Shown piece by piece: positions 24,485 through 33,061 of a stretch of 64,000 nucleotides of DNA; within the stretch, counting starts at the first letter, position 1, and every line of letters starts with the position of its first letter. Made by a program: the position numbers and the translations under genes. The notes beneath the pieces were generated by a model. It was not told where the DNA came from, made no database searches, and was given only the letters and a program-made list of their open reading frames with translations. This DNA is from Bradyrhizobium sp. AUGA SZCCT0158 (lineage in GTDB: Bacteria > Pseudomonadota > Alphaproteobacteria > Rhizobiales > Xanthobacteraceae), in NCBI RefSeq assembly GCF_018130065.1, contig NZ_JAFCME010000002.1, forward strand, positions 1-64,000, written 5' to 3'.

Positions 24485-25453
24485 TCACAGCGGCGGATCG
24501 ATCGCCTCTGCGTATTCCTTTTTGAACCGCGCGATCAGTTCGGCGGCCGGCAAGACTTTTGCGACACTGCCGACGCCCTGGCCGCTGCCCCAGATTTCCT
24601 TCCAAGCCTTAGGCTTTGCGCGCTCACCCGAAGCATCCGTGCCAAAACTCATCTTGGACGGATCTGACGTCGGCAGGTTTTCGGGATCCATGCCCGCCGC
24701 GACGATCGACGGCTTCAGATAATTGCCGTGCACTCCGGTGAACAGGTTGGAATAGACGATGTCTTCGGCGCCTGAGGTCGTGATCATCTGCTTGTAGCCT
24801 TCCACCGCATTGGCCTCTGCGGTGGCGATGAAGGCCGAGCCGATATAGGCGAAGTCGGCACCCAGTATGCGTGCCGCACGAATGGCCCGGCCGTTGGCAA
24901 TCGCGCCCGACAACGCGATCGGACCATCGAACCACTGCCTCGTCTCGGCCACGAAGGCCAGTGGCGAGATCTCGCCGGCATGGCCGCCGGCGCCGGCCGA
25001 CACCAGGACCAGGCCATCGGCACCTTTCTCAACCGCCTTGTGCGCGAACTTCTGGTTGATGACATCGTGGAACACGACACAGCCCCAGCCATGCGCCGCC
25101 TGGTTGAGTTCTTCGCGCGCGCCGAGCGAGGTGATCATCATCGGCACCTTGTGCTTCTCGCAAAGCGCCAGATCCTGATCGAGCCGGTTGTTCGACTTGT
25201 GCACGATCTGGTTGACCGCGAACGGTGCCGAGAGCCTGTCGGGATGCGCCTTGTCGTGAGCCGCGAGTTCTTCCTTGATCCGCGCCAGCCATTCGTCGAG
25301 CAGCGCCGGCGGCCGCGCGTTCAGCGCCGGAAACGATCCGACCACACCCGCCTTGCACTGCGCGATCACCAGATCAGGCACGGAAATGATGAACAGCGGC
25401 GCACCGATGACGGGGATCGACAGACGGCCCTTGAACAAGGCAGGCATGGACAT
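24485..25453 (-). CDS. Nitronate monooxygenase-type flavin oxidoreductase, second copy
   Basis: This 322-residue FMN TIM-barrel protein shows SIPVIGAPLFIISVPDLV, GADGLVLVSAGAGGHAG, GPIALSGAIANGRAIRAARILGAD split by helices, and AYIGSAFIATAEAN. It is clearly homologous to the 8096-9088 product but diverged, so the two likely have different substrates. The ATG at 25453 with AGGA upstream is preferred over an upstream TTG. It stands alone on this strand. Confidence 0.88.
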   Translation of the reverse strand: MSMPALFKGRLSIPVIGAPLFIISVPDLVIAQCKAGVVGSFPALNARPPALLDEWLARIKEELAAHDKAHPDRLSAPFAVNQIVHKSNNRLDQDLALCEKHKVPMMITSLGAREELNQAAHGWGCVVFHDVINQKFAHKAVEKGADGLVLVSAGAGGHAGEISPLAFVAETRQWFDGPIALSGAIANGRAIRAARILGADFAYIGSAFIATAEANAVEGYKQMITTSGAEDIVYSNLFTGVHGNYLKPSIVAAGMDPENLPTSDPSKMSFGTDASGERAKPKAWKEIWGSGQGVGSVAKVLPAAELIARFKKEYAEAIDPPL

Positions 25454-25632
25454 TCGAAACAATCCTTTCGCGTGTTCCGGAACTGGTACGGGGCATCTGC
25501 CAAGAGATATCTCAAGAGATGCCGGACGTCATACCAACAAGGCAATCTTTCCAGTGTCAAGTATTGCGTTTTGGCGCTATTTCTTGCGCATGACCCTGCC
25601 CGAAACCGGTGCCCACTTTTCCGGGTCATGCG

Positions 25633-26232
25633 CTACTGGCATATCGCGCGAGTCACGTAATTTTCGGTCTTGCAGTCGCCCGGTTCGCGCTTGCGGCCCG
25701 GGATGAACACTTTCGGCGAGCATTTCTCGGCCGCGTCGGTGTCGAGGCTCTTGCCTTCCCTGTAACCCTTGGTCTGGCACAGTCTGTCGGCCCCGGCCTT
25801 GCAGTCCGGCGCGCCATTGGCCGACACCAGGCAGGCCGCGCGTCCGGTGACCATGATCGACGGAAGCATCATGTTCGGCCGGCTGTCGCCGGTATCCTTT
25901 GCAGCATCCTTTGCAGTATCCTGGGCGCGGGTGTTGGGGTCGGTCTCGCCTGGGCTCTTCAGGCTCGGCAGGATCGATTTGGATTTCTCGAGCAGCTTGC
26001 CGATTTCGTTGATCAGGCCGGGATTTTCCGGCTGCTGCGGCGGTTCGATCTGCTGCGGGGCCGGTCCCTGCGGCACTGGCTGCTGGGCCGGCGACTGCAC
26101 GCCGAGCGAGGGCTGAGGCGCGCTTTGCGACCAGCCGGCGTCCGAGGCGAGCGCCAGCATCGACAGCGCGAGGCAAGCGGTCGCGAACGCCGTCCCGATT
26201 GAATTGAAAAGATGGCCGATTCGATCAGGCAT
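25633..26232 (-). CDS. Exported hypothetical protein with Pro/Gln-rich linker and cysteine-rich C-terminus
   Basis: This protein of about 199 residues has a signal peptide (ATACLALSMLALASDAGWS). A Pro/Gln-rich stretch (PAQQPVPQGPAPQQIEPPQQ), a short helical segment (INEIGKLLEKSKSILP), a region of repeated short words (AQDTAKDAAKDTGD) and a C-terminal domain with six cysteines (AACLVSANG, PDCKAG, RLCQTKGY and the final AICQ) follow. The C-terminal part probably folds with disulfides in the periplasm. I do not know its function. The start at 26232 is chosen because the signal peptide then begins normally. Confidence 0.75.
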   Translation of the reverse strand: MPDRIGHLFNSIGTAFATACLALSMLALASDAGWSQSAPQPSLGVQSPAQQPVPQGPAPQQIEPPQQPENPGLINEIGKLLEKSKSILPSLKSPGETDPNTRAQDTAKDAAKDTGDSRPNMMLPSIMVTGRAACLVSANGAPDCKAGADRLCQTKGYREGKSLDTDAAEKCSPKVFIPGRKREPGDCKTENYVTRAICQ

Positions 26233-26300
26233 GGAGCGAGCGTAGCCTGAAGCGGGCGTGTTCTGAAGCGTTTGGTCCGGCAAAGCGCCCCGCGCGCAGG

Positions 26301-26882
26301 TCAGACCAATTTAACCGCGATGACGAATCCGAGCACCAGCACCGCGGCGCCGATCGCGACCCAGAAACCGAGGCGCTTTTCCAGCTCGCTGCGAATGAGG
26401 TCGCCGTAACGGTTGAGCAGGATCGCGACCACGAAGAAGCGTCCGCCCCGCGCGATGATCGAGCACAGGATGAACAGCCAGATATTGTAGCCGGCGAATC
26501 CTGACGTGATGGTGACAAGCTTGTAGGGGATCGGCGTCAACCCCTTGCCGATGATGATCAGCGCGCCCCATTCGGCATAGGACTGACGGAACGCTTCGAC
26601 CTTGCCGCTGAGACCATAGACGTTGATCAGCCACTGCCCGACCGAGTCGTACAGCAGCGCGCCGATGGCGTATCCGACCACACCGCCGGCAACCGAGGCG
26701 ATCGTGCACACGGTCGCGAACCACCACGCCCGCTTCGGCCGCGCCAGCGACATCGGCAGCAGCATGACGTCGGGAGGGATCGGGAAGAACGAGCTTTCCG
26801 CGAACGATACCGCCGCCATAATCCAGAGTGCGTACGGCTTGTCGGCGGCGGCGAGGAACCAGTCGTAGGATCGTTTAAGCAT
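26301..26882 (-). CDS. DedA/YqaA-family inner-membrane protein
   Basis: This protein of about 193 residues belongs to the DedA/VTT superfamily. It has the family's re-entrant-like segments AVSFAESSFFPIPPDVMLLP and GKGLTPIPYKLVTITSGFAG, and four to five further hydrophobic stretches. The acidic residue in the first motif and the G-x-x-x-P in the second are the conserved features. Relatives act as lipid carrier flippases or affect proton-motive force. The YqaA subgroup has no firm role. The start MLKRSYDW is preferred; an upstream ATG adds six residues. Confidence 0.85.
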   Translation of the reverse strand: MLKRSYDWFLAAADKPYALWIMAAVSFAESSFFPIPPDVMLLPMSLARPKRAWWFATVCTIASVAGGVVGYAIGALLYDSVGQWLINVYGLSGKVEAFRQSYAEWGALIIIGKGLTPIPYKLVTITSGFAGYNIWLFILCSIIARGGRFFVVAILLNRYGDLIRSELEKRLGFWVAIGAAVLVLGFVIAVKLV

Positions 26883-26945
26883 GGCCGCATGAACCATCAT
26901 GGAGCGGATTTGTCCATGCCGGCAGACGACGGAATTTTGGGAGAT

Positions 26946-27389
26946 TTAGTGCCGCTTTCGCAGGCTGCGGCCTTCCAGCGCGACAATTCGCCGCCGAACC
27001 GCAGGTGGTGTCACCGCTTTGGGTAACGCCTTGGCCGAGGCCGCCTTGTCAGGAATCGCCTTGGGCGGCTTGACCGTCGATTTCGGCAGCTTCTCGGCGA
27101 TGCCGAGCATCAGCTCGCGCCGCGCCATCTCGCGCCAGACATCCTCGGGCTTGACCCCGGCGGCTGCCCACAGAACGGTCAGGTTGTAGAGAAGATCAGC
27201 GCTCTCGCGGACCACCGCATCGGTATCGCCGTTGACGGCGTCGATCACGACTTCGATGGCTTCCTCGGCCAGCTTCTTGGCCATCTTGGCCGGGCCGCGC
27301 TGAAACAGCCGCGCCGTTCGCGAAATTGCCGGATCAAGATCCCTGGCCGCGAGCACCGCCTGATAAAGCCGTTCGAGCGAATCACTCAT
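26946..27389 (-). CDS. HisE-like phosphoribosyl-ATP pyrophosphohydrolase with basic tail
   Basis: This 147-residue protein has a MazG-like helical NTP-pyrophosphatase domain with the HisE signatures KMAKKLAEEAIEVVIDA (EExxE metal site), RESADLLYNLTVLW (ExxD) and a following helix. HisE removes pyrophosphate from phosphoribosyl-ATP in histidine synthesis. Canonical HisE is about 105 residues. This one has about 45 extra C-terminal residues rich in Lys, Pro and Arg, and no his genes nearby, so it may be a second, specialised copy. Confidence 0.82.
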   Translation of the reverse strand: MSDSLERLYQAVLAARDLDPAISRTARLFQRGPAKMAKKLAEEAIEVVIDAVNGDTDAVVRESADLLYNLTVLWAAAGVKPEDVWREMARRELMLGIAEKLPKSTVKPPKAIPDKAASAKALPKAVTPPAVRRRIVALEGRSLRKRH

Positions 27390-27444
27390 CCCTCAAACCT
27401 AATCGAAAGCCGTGGGCAGCGTGTTAACGGCCGGCTTGACAACC

Positions 27445-27480
27445 AAAAAAAATCCACCGGCCGGGGGCGGCCGGTGGATT
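27445..27480 (-). terminator. Intrinsic terminator after the Tyr/Gly-rich protein gene
   Basis: A perfect stem with arms aatccaccggcc and ggccggtggatt (27451-27480) is followed, on the minus strand, by a run of eight T residues (27452-27445). It ends the transcript of the gene at 27514-27939. Confidence 0.88.
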
Positions 27481-27513
27481 CGTGTTTAACATCGGCCTTA
27501 ACAACGCTCGCAA

Positions 27514-27939
27514 TTACCAGTAGTTGGGATTCTTGTAGCCGCCATAGTACCGGTCACGGCCGTAGCCACCGCCGTAGTAGTAGGGGCCGCCGCCGTAATA
27601 GGCCGGGGGAGCGTAATAGGCCGGGCCGCCCCCGTAGTAACCGTAGCTGTTGCCATAGTAGTAATCGCGGCGGTTCTGGGCGGCCGCAATCGCGATGCCG
27701 GTGCCGACGATGCCGGCGAAGGCCGCAGCCGCCGCGGCGCCACCGCCGCCATAATATCTCCTGGCGCGCGAACTGAAATCAGTCGCGCCGCTGGTCCCCG
27801 TCGTGGCCGTTACATCCTTGGCGGGCGCGGCCGAGCCGGCGAAAGCTGCCGACGGCTGGTCCGTCAGGGCTAGCGCGACAACCGTCGCCACCGCGCCGGC
27901 GCGGCCGATCGATGAAAACACTCCTGTTCGTGCAAACAT
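27514..27939 (-). CDS. Exported Tyr/Gly-rich protein, probably stress-induced
   Basis: This 141-residue protein begins with a signal-like segment (AGAVATVVALALTDQPSAAFA). A hydrophobic alanine-rich stretch in the middle (AAAAAAFAGIVGTGIAIAAA) could be a membrane helix, and a C-terminal third has repeated Tyr/Gly/Pro words (YYGGGPAYYAPPAYYGGGP). The ATG at 27939 has GGAGG eight bases upstream. An EcfG-like promoter lies at 27986-28010 and a strong terminator follows, so it is a single-gene unit. Aromatic-glycine tails can be adhesive or self-associating, but no function is known to me. Confidence 0.75.
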   Translation of the reverse strand: MFARTGVFSSIGRAGAVATVVALALTDQPSAAFAGSAAPAKDVTATTGTSGATDFSSRARRYYGGGGAAAAAAFAGIVGTGIAIAAAQNRRDYYYGNSYGYYGGGPAYYAPPAYYGGGPYYYGGGYGRDRYYGGYKNPNYW

Positions 27940-27985
27940 CTCAATGTCCTCCGTGGGAGCTTGGCCTGACAGGCCTCGAATTGCT

Positions 27986-28010
27986 AACCACTGGGCGGAT
28001 ATTAGGTTCC
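27986..28010 (-). promoter_or_regulatory. EcfG-like promoter of the Tyr/Gly-rich protein gene
   Basis: On the minus strand GGAAC (28010-28006, extended to GGGGAACC) is followed after 16 bases by GGTT (27989-27986). The -35 is exact and the -10 differs by one base from CGTT, as at the kaiC promoter. Confidence 0.48.
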
Positions 28011-28196
28011 CCAAACCAAACGCAAGCTGAACGATCTCTGGCCAAATCGTGGCAGTCATCGCCCGTTCACGTTGGATGCGACAGAATGCCTGCGTTTAAG
28101 GCTTGTAATGCCGGTGTTCTTGTCCTGAAACAGACCTGCGATCCAACAGACTTGGCCGCGCGGCAACTTGTCCCATCTCCCAGTGACGTAAGCTCA

Positions 28197-29261
28197 ATGC
28201 GTGCACGCCGAACCAACGCCCTTCGCTCGATGCTGGCCTCGCTTGCAGGCCTTTGCGGAGTGGTGTGCTTCGGTGCGGGGGTGAGCCTTGCCGCGGACGA
28301 ACCACGACCGCCGCTCGCGATCCAGTTCTCGCTCGACCGCCCCATCGATGCGACGGACGCGCCTTTCGTGATGGCGGCCACCGGCGGCCTGTTCACCGCC
28401 GAGGGGCTCGCCGTCACCATCAACATCGCCAGCGGATCGCCGGATGCGATCGCGCGCGTCGCCGCCGGCACCAGCGATTTCGCGCTGGTCGACATCAACG
28501 CGCTGGTGCGTTTTCGCGACAAGGACAAGCAGGGCGTCCCGCCGGTCAAGGCGGTGTTCATGCTGTTCAACAAGGCCCCCTACGCCATCATCGCCCGCAA
28601 GAGCCGCGGCGTCCGGGCGCTGTCGGACATCGAAGGCAAGAATCTCGGCGTCGCCGAGGGGGATCTTTCGATCCGGCTATGGCCGGCGGTGGCGAAGCAG
28701 AACGGCATCAAGATCGCGAGCGTCAAGCAAAGCAATATCAGCGCCGCGGTGCGCGAGCCGATGCTGTCGGCGGGCCAGATCGATGCCGTCACCGGATTTT
28801 CCTATCTGTCGGCGATCAACCTGAAAGACCGTGGCGTGCCGGCCGACGATCTGGCGGTATTGAAGTTCGCCGACTATGGCTGCGACGCCTACGGTTTCGC
28901 CATTGTCGTCAACCCGGCGCTGGCGGCCACTAAACCGGAAGCGGTGAGAGGATTTGTGCGAGCGGTGATCGGCGGCACGCATCTGGCCATCAAGGACCCC
29001 GCGGCCGCAGTGACCGAGGTCGTCAACCGCATGGACGGCGGCTCGCGCGACCTGGAGCTCGAACGGCTGAGCGCCATCCTGCGCGACAATATCCTGACCG
29101 GCGAGGTCAGGCGCAACGGCATCGGCGGCATCGATATTGCGAGGTTCGAGCGGTCGATCGATCAGCTCGCGGAAGGCTTCAAATTCCAGAAGCGGCCGGT
29201 AGCAGCTGATATTTTCGACGACCAGTTCCTGCCCCCGGTCAACGGCCGGCTGATCAATTGA
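28197..29261 (+). CDS. ABC-type periplasmic solute-binding protein (NMT1/SsuA-like)
   Basis: This protein of about 354 residues has a signal peptide (SMLASLAGLCGVVCFGAGVSLA) and the NMT1/SsuA-type binding-protein fold: IQFSLDRPIDATDAPF, GLFTAEGLAVTINIASGSPD, GTSDFALVDINALV and IDAVTGFSYLSAINL. Such receptors feed nitrate, sulfonate, taurine or pyrimidine-precursor ABC importers. No permease or ATPase gene lies nearby, so it is an orphan receptor here. The next gene, ndvA, is an unrelated exporter. The start is uncertain within about 30 bases. Confidence 0.85.
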   Translation: MRARRTNALRSMLASLAGLCGVVCFGAGVSLAADEPRPPLAIQFSLDRPIDATDAPFVMAATGGLFTAEGLAVTINIASGSPDAIARVAAGTSDFALVDINALVRFRDKDKQGVPPVKAVFMLFNKAPYAIIARKSRGVRALSDIEGKNLGVAEGDLSIRLWPAVAKQNGIKIASVKQSNISAAVREPMLSAGQIDAVTGFSYLSAINLKDRGVPADDLAVLKFADYGCDAYGFAIVVNPALAATKPEAVRGFVRAVIGGTHLAIKDPAAAVTEVVNRMDGGSRDLELERLSAILRDNILTGEVRRNGIGGIDIARFERSIDQLAEGFKFQKRPVAADIFDDQFLPPVNGRLIN

Positions 29262-29350
29262 GTAAAAGTCGCGCGGACGCTGGTTCTCGGCGGCGATCCC
29301 TGATTAGAATGCGGCTCGACTGATCGCCCCGCCCCTCCAGTGCTTGCGGC

Positions 29351-31129
29351 ATGTCCATGATTCGCCTTTACACCCGCGTCCTCGAGCTGCTCGGCAAAGA
29401 GGCGCGGCTGGGCTGGATTCTGGCCGGCGCCAATCTGCTGCTGGCCGGCGCGCAATTCGCCGAGCCCGTGCTGTTCGGCAAGATCATCGACGTGCTCTCC
29501 GGCAAGGCGGCGCCGGGTCCGCTGTCGTCGTCAGGCGCCTGGCCGCTGCTGGCGGCCTGGGTGGGGTTCGGTCTGTTCACTATCGCCTGCAGCGCCCTCG
29601 TCGCGCTCCATGCCGACAAGCTGGCGCACCGCCAGCGCCAGGCGGTGCTGACCGATTATTTCGAACACATCATGCAGCTGCCGCTGACCTTTCACACCGG
29701 CACCCATTCCGGGCGGCTGATGAAGGTGATGCTGAACGGCACGGATTCGCTGTGGCGGCTCTGGCTCGGATTCTTCCGCGAGCATTTTGCCGCGCTCATG
29801 TCCCTGGTGGTGCTGCTGCCGCTGTCGCTCTACATCAACTGGCGGCTGGCGATCCTGCTGTTCCTGCTGTGCGTGATATTCACGGTGCTGACCACGCTGG
29901 TGGTGCGCAAGACCTATGGCATGCAGAGCGAGGTCGAGGAGCATTACTCGGACCTCTCCGCGCGCGCTTCCGACGCGCTCGGCAACGTCGCGCTGGTGCA
30001 GAGCTTCGTGCGCATCGATGCCGAGGTGCAGGGCCTGCGCTATGTCGCCGACAAACTGCTCGCGGTGCAGATGCCGGTGCTCGGCTGGTGGGCGCTGGTC
30101 ACCGTGATCACCCGCGCCTCCACCACCATCACCGTGCTCACGATCTTCACCGTCGGCATCTATCTGCACCAGCAGGGGCTGACCACGGTCGGCGAGATCG
30201 TGATGTTCGTTTCTTTCGCGACCATGCTGATCCAGAAGCTCGAACAGGTGGTCAGCTTCATCAACAGCGTGTTCATGGAAGCGCCGCGCCTGCAGGAATT
30301 CTTCGACGTGCTGGACGCCGTACCCGCGGTGCGCGATCGGCCCGGCGCTGTCGACACCGGCCGGCTCTCCGGCCTGGTCGAATTCAACGACGTCTCGTTC
30401 TCCTATGACGGCAAACGGCCCGCGATCGAGGATCTGTCCTTCACCGCTTTGCCCGGCCAGACCATCGCGCTGGTCGGCCCGACCGGCGCCGGCAAATCGA
30501 CGGCGATCGCGCTGCTGCATCGCGCGTTCGATCCGCAGTCCGGCATCATCAAAATCGACGGCATGGATGTCCGCGCCCTGAAGCTGACCGCGCTGCGGCG
30601 GAATATCGGCGTGGTGTTCCAGGAGGCACTGCTGTTCAACCGCTCGCTCGCCGACAATCTGCTCGTCGGCAAACCGGACGCCACTGAAGAAGAAATGCGC
30701 ATCGCGGCGACGCGGGCGCAGGCGCTCGAATTCATCGAACGCAGCGACAGGAAGTTCGAGACCCATGCCGGCGAGCGCGGCCGCATGCTGTCCGGCGGCG
30801 AACGGCAACGGCTGTCGATCGCGCGCGCGCTGTTGAAGGACCCGCCGATCCTGATCCTCGATGAGGCCACCAGCGCGCTCGACGCGGTCACCGAGGCAAA
30901 AGTCAACGCCGCTCTCGACGAAGTGATGAAGGGCCGCACGACCTTCGTGATCGCCCACCGGCTTTCGACCATCCGCAACGCGACGCGCATCCTGGTGTTC
31001 GACAACGGACGTGTGATCGAAAGCGGAACTTTCGATGAACTGGTGGCCAAAGGCGGCCGCTTTGCGGAACTCGCGCGGGCCCAGTTCATGGTGCAGGCCG
31101 ACGCGCGGGCCAGCATTGAGACACATTAG
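29351..31129 (+). CDS. ndvA: Cyclic beta-(1,2)-glucan ABC exporter
   Basis: This 592-residue ABC half-transporter has an N-terminal six-helix membrane domain (about 20-310). Its nucleotide-binding domain has Walker [10 protein letters not shown], signature LSGGERQRL, Walker [12 protein letters not shown] and the H-loop IAHRLST. The closest family I recognise is NdvA/ChvA, which exports cyclic glucans to the periplasm and is needed for osmotic adaptation and for infection by rhizobia and agrobacteria. In Bradyrhizobium the periplasmic glucans are mixed beta-(1,3),(1,6), so the exact substrate may differ. It is not beside a glucan synthase gene in this window. Confidence 0.9.
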   Translation: MSMIRLYTRVLELLGKEARLGWILAGANLLLAGAQFAEPVLFGKIIDVLSGKAAPGPLSSSGAWPLLAAWVGFGLFTIACSALVALHADKLAHRQRQAVLTDYFEHIMQLPLTFHTGTHSGRLMKVMLNGTDSLWRLWLGFFREHFAALMSLVVLLPLSLYINWRLAILLFLLCVIFTVLTTLVVRKTYGMQSEVEEHYSDLSARASDALGNVALVQSFVRIDAEVQGLRYVADKLLAVQMPVLGWWALVTVITRASTTITVLTIFTVGIYLHQQGLTTVGEIVMFVSFATMLIQKLEQVVSFINSVFMEAPRLQEFFDVLDAVPAVRDRPGAVDTGRLSGLVEFNDVSFSYDGKRPAIEDLSFTALPGQTIALVGPTGAGKSTAIALLHRAFDPQSGIIKIDGMDVRALKLTALRRNIGVVFQEALLFNRSLADNLLVGKPDATEEEMRIAATRAQALEFIERSDRKFETHAGERGRMLSGGERQRLSIARALLKDPPILILDEATSALDAVTEAKVNAALDEVMKGRTTFVIAHRLSTIRNATRILVFDNGRVIESGTFDELVAKGGRFAELARAQFMVQADARASIETH

Positions 31130-31353
31130 CCCCACCCCTGCGCGGCATCCGGATTGAATTATCTGCCGAATTTGCGTCTATTTCGTCCACTATTTCGTGC
31201 ACGATTTAATTGGCGAACCTCTGTTCTGGAACGGCAAGCCGGTATAGGTTTGCAGCCGCCGTGAGCGACGGCACCGGACACGCTTGAAACCCGAACGTCA
31301 GATATCAGGACCTCCTTTTGTCAAGGCGGGTCTCAAAGGACCGGAACGCAAAA

Positions 31354-32877
31354 GTGCATTTTCATCGCCCGCGGCTTCGCCATTCGTTGTTAAACCTGAT
31401 CCTGCTCGTCGCCGCGCTTGCGTTGGTCACGCCGCGCACCGCGCATGCCGAGGCGCTGCTGGTCGTCGAAGCCGACACCGGCAAGGTGTTGCAGGCCGAA
31501 AATGCGACGATGCCCTGGTATCCGGCCTCGGTGACCAAGATCATGACGGCTTACGTCACGCTGAAGGCCGTCAAGGAAGGACGCCTCCGCCTAGACAGCG
31601 TGCTGACGGTTTCGCCGGTGGCCGCCTCGCAGTCGCCGTCGAAGATGGGCTTCAAACCGGGCACGCAGGTCACCGTCGAGAACGCGCTGGCGATGGTGAT
31701 GGTGAAGTCGGCCAACGACATGGCCGTGGTGCTCGCCGAAGGCGTCGGTGGCTCCGTCGACGGCTTCTCGGGCATGATGAACGCGACCGCGCAGCGGCTC
31801 GGCATGACGCAGACGAGCTACGTCAATCCTAACGGCCTGCCCGCCGATGGCCAGATCACCTCGGCGCGCGATCTTGCGATTTTGGCGCGTGCCGTGATTC
31901 GCGATCTGCCCGAATACGAATATTTCATGCACATCCCGGCGATCCGTTTCGGCCGCCGCACCACCAACAATTTCAACAAGCTGATCGGCCGCTATGCCGG
32001 CGCCGACGGCTTCAAGACCGGCTTCATCTGCGCGTCCGGATACAATCTGGTGGCCTCGGCGACGCGCGACGGCAAGCGGCTGATCGCGGTCGTGCTCGGC
32101 TCGACCTCGGGCCAGGCGCGGGCGGTGCGCGCCGCCCAGCTCTTGGAGCGCGGCTTTGCCAGCAACGGGCTGGGATGGCTGCGGCCCTCGCTCGGCGCCG
32201 TCGATAATCTGGTGCCGATCGACGCCACGCCGCCGAACCTGCGCGAGGAGATGTGCAACGGCAAACGCAAGCGGCCCGCCACCGACGAGGATGCGGACAC
32301 GACAATGGCCGCCGCCAGCGAGGGCCAAAGCCCGGCACTGGCTTTCTTCTCCGCAGGACTGCAGGCGCCGACGGCAAAACCCTCGGAGCTGCTCGCCGCG
32401 GCGTACACCGCTGGCGAGCCCATGGTGGTCTATACCGGCCCGAAGAAGACCGGTCCGGAGCTGATCGCCGCCGTGGCCGCGGATGACCAAAAGCAGGTTA
32501 CGCGGCGCGGCAAGAAATCGCAGGTCGCAGTCGCGGCGAAGAAGCCGGACGCGGATAAGGCCAAGTCTGAAGCCAAGTCTGAAGCCAAGTCTGAAGCGAA
32601 GACCGCCGCCAGGACCGAGGCCACAAAACCCGCGGCCAAGCCGGCCGCGGCCCGGCACGCGAATGTCAAACCGGACGCCGCCGCCGCAAAGCCTGCTGCC
32701 GCCGCCAAGCCTGCGGCAGCTTTAAAGCCTGTGGCAGCTGCAAAGCCTGCCGCAGCTGCCAAGCCCGCCGCCAGGCCGGCCGAGAAACCTGCCGCTTCGG
32801 GCGACAAGCCGGCCGCGAAGCCCGCCAAGCCCAACGCCGCCGCAAAACCTAAGAGCGAATCCAAACCGGCTGGTTAA
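31354..32877 (+). CDS. D-alanyl-D-alanine carboxypeptidase (S11) with Ala/Lys/Pro-rich tail
   Basis: This periplasmic penicillin-binding protein trims the terminal D-Ala of peptidoglycan stem peptides. From the GTG at 31354 (507 residues) the active-site motifs are Ser59-Lys62 in SVTK, Ser119-Ala-Asn121 and Lys221-Thr-Gly. A signal peptide (LLNLILLVAALALVTPRTAHA) precedes them. An alternative TTG start at 31318 would add 12 residues. The last 115 or so residues are Ala/Lys/Pro-rich with repeats of AKP and AKSE, including a 12-base unit repeated three times. The tail may bind the cell wall or act as a spacer. Confidence 0.9.
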   Translation: MHFHRPRLRHSLLNLILLVAALALVTPRTAHAEALLVVEADTGKVLQAENATMPWYPASVTKIMTAYVTLKAVKEGRLRLDSVLTVSPVAASQSPSKMGFKPGTQVTVENALAMVMVKSANDMAVVLAEGVGGSVDGFSGMMNATAQRLGMTQTSYVNPNGLPADGQITSARDLAILARAVIRDLPEYEYFMHIPAIRFGRRTTNNFNKLIGRYAGADGFKTGFICASGYNLVASATRDGKRLIAVVLGSTSGQARAVRAAQLLERGFASNGLGWLRPSLGAVDNLVPIDATPPNLREEMCNGKRKRPATDEDADTTMAAASEGQSPALAFFSAGLQAPTAKPSELLAAAYTAGEPMVVYTGPKKTGPELIAAVAADDQKQVTRRGKKSQVAVAAKKPDADKAKSEAKSEAKSEAKTAARTEATKPAAKPAAARHANVKPDAAAAKPAAAAKPAAALKPVAAAKPAAAAKPAARPAEKPAASGDKPAAKPAKPNAAAKPKSESKPAG

Positions 32878-33061
32878 AGAACCCGCAAGGCCCGGCAATC
32901 AAGGCGCTTTTCGCCCGTTCCGGACGTTGACTTGTTGATTCCCAATGCGTCGATAGCGCGCAGCCGCTTGCCATCGGCGGCGGCATTCACAATACTGCCA
33001 AAAACGAGGCATCCCGGCCCAAGAATTCGAGAAATCGGGAACTAACCAGAGGGGAAATATC

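Noticed and set aside
27486..27501. TTAA-N8-TTAA resembling a CtrA box.
   Set aside because: The spacer is eight bases, not seven, and it lies just beyond the terminator of a minus-strand gene rather than at a promoter.
29531..31135. A 534-codon open frame antisense to ndvA.
   Set aside because: Its product is rich in His, Arg, Asp and Gln without any domain, while the plus strand encodes a full ABC exporter. High GC at third codon positions opens the opposite strand.
31228..31252. GGAAC near 31228 as a further EcfG promoter for the carboxypeptidase gene.
   Set aside because: At 16 or 17 bases downstream the sequence reads TTTG or TTGC, not CGTT or GGTT.
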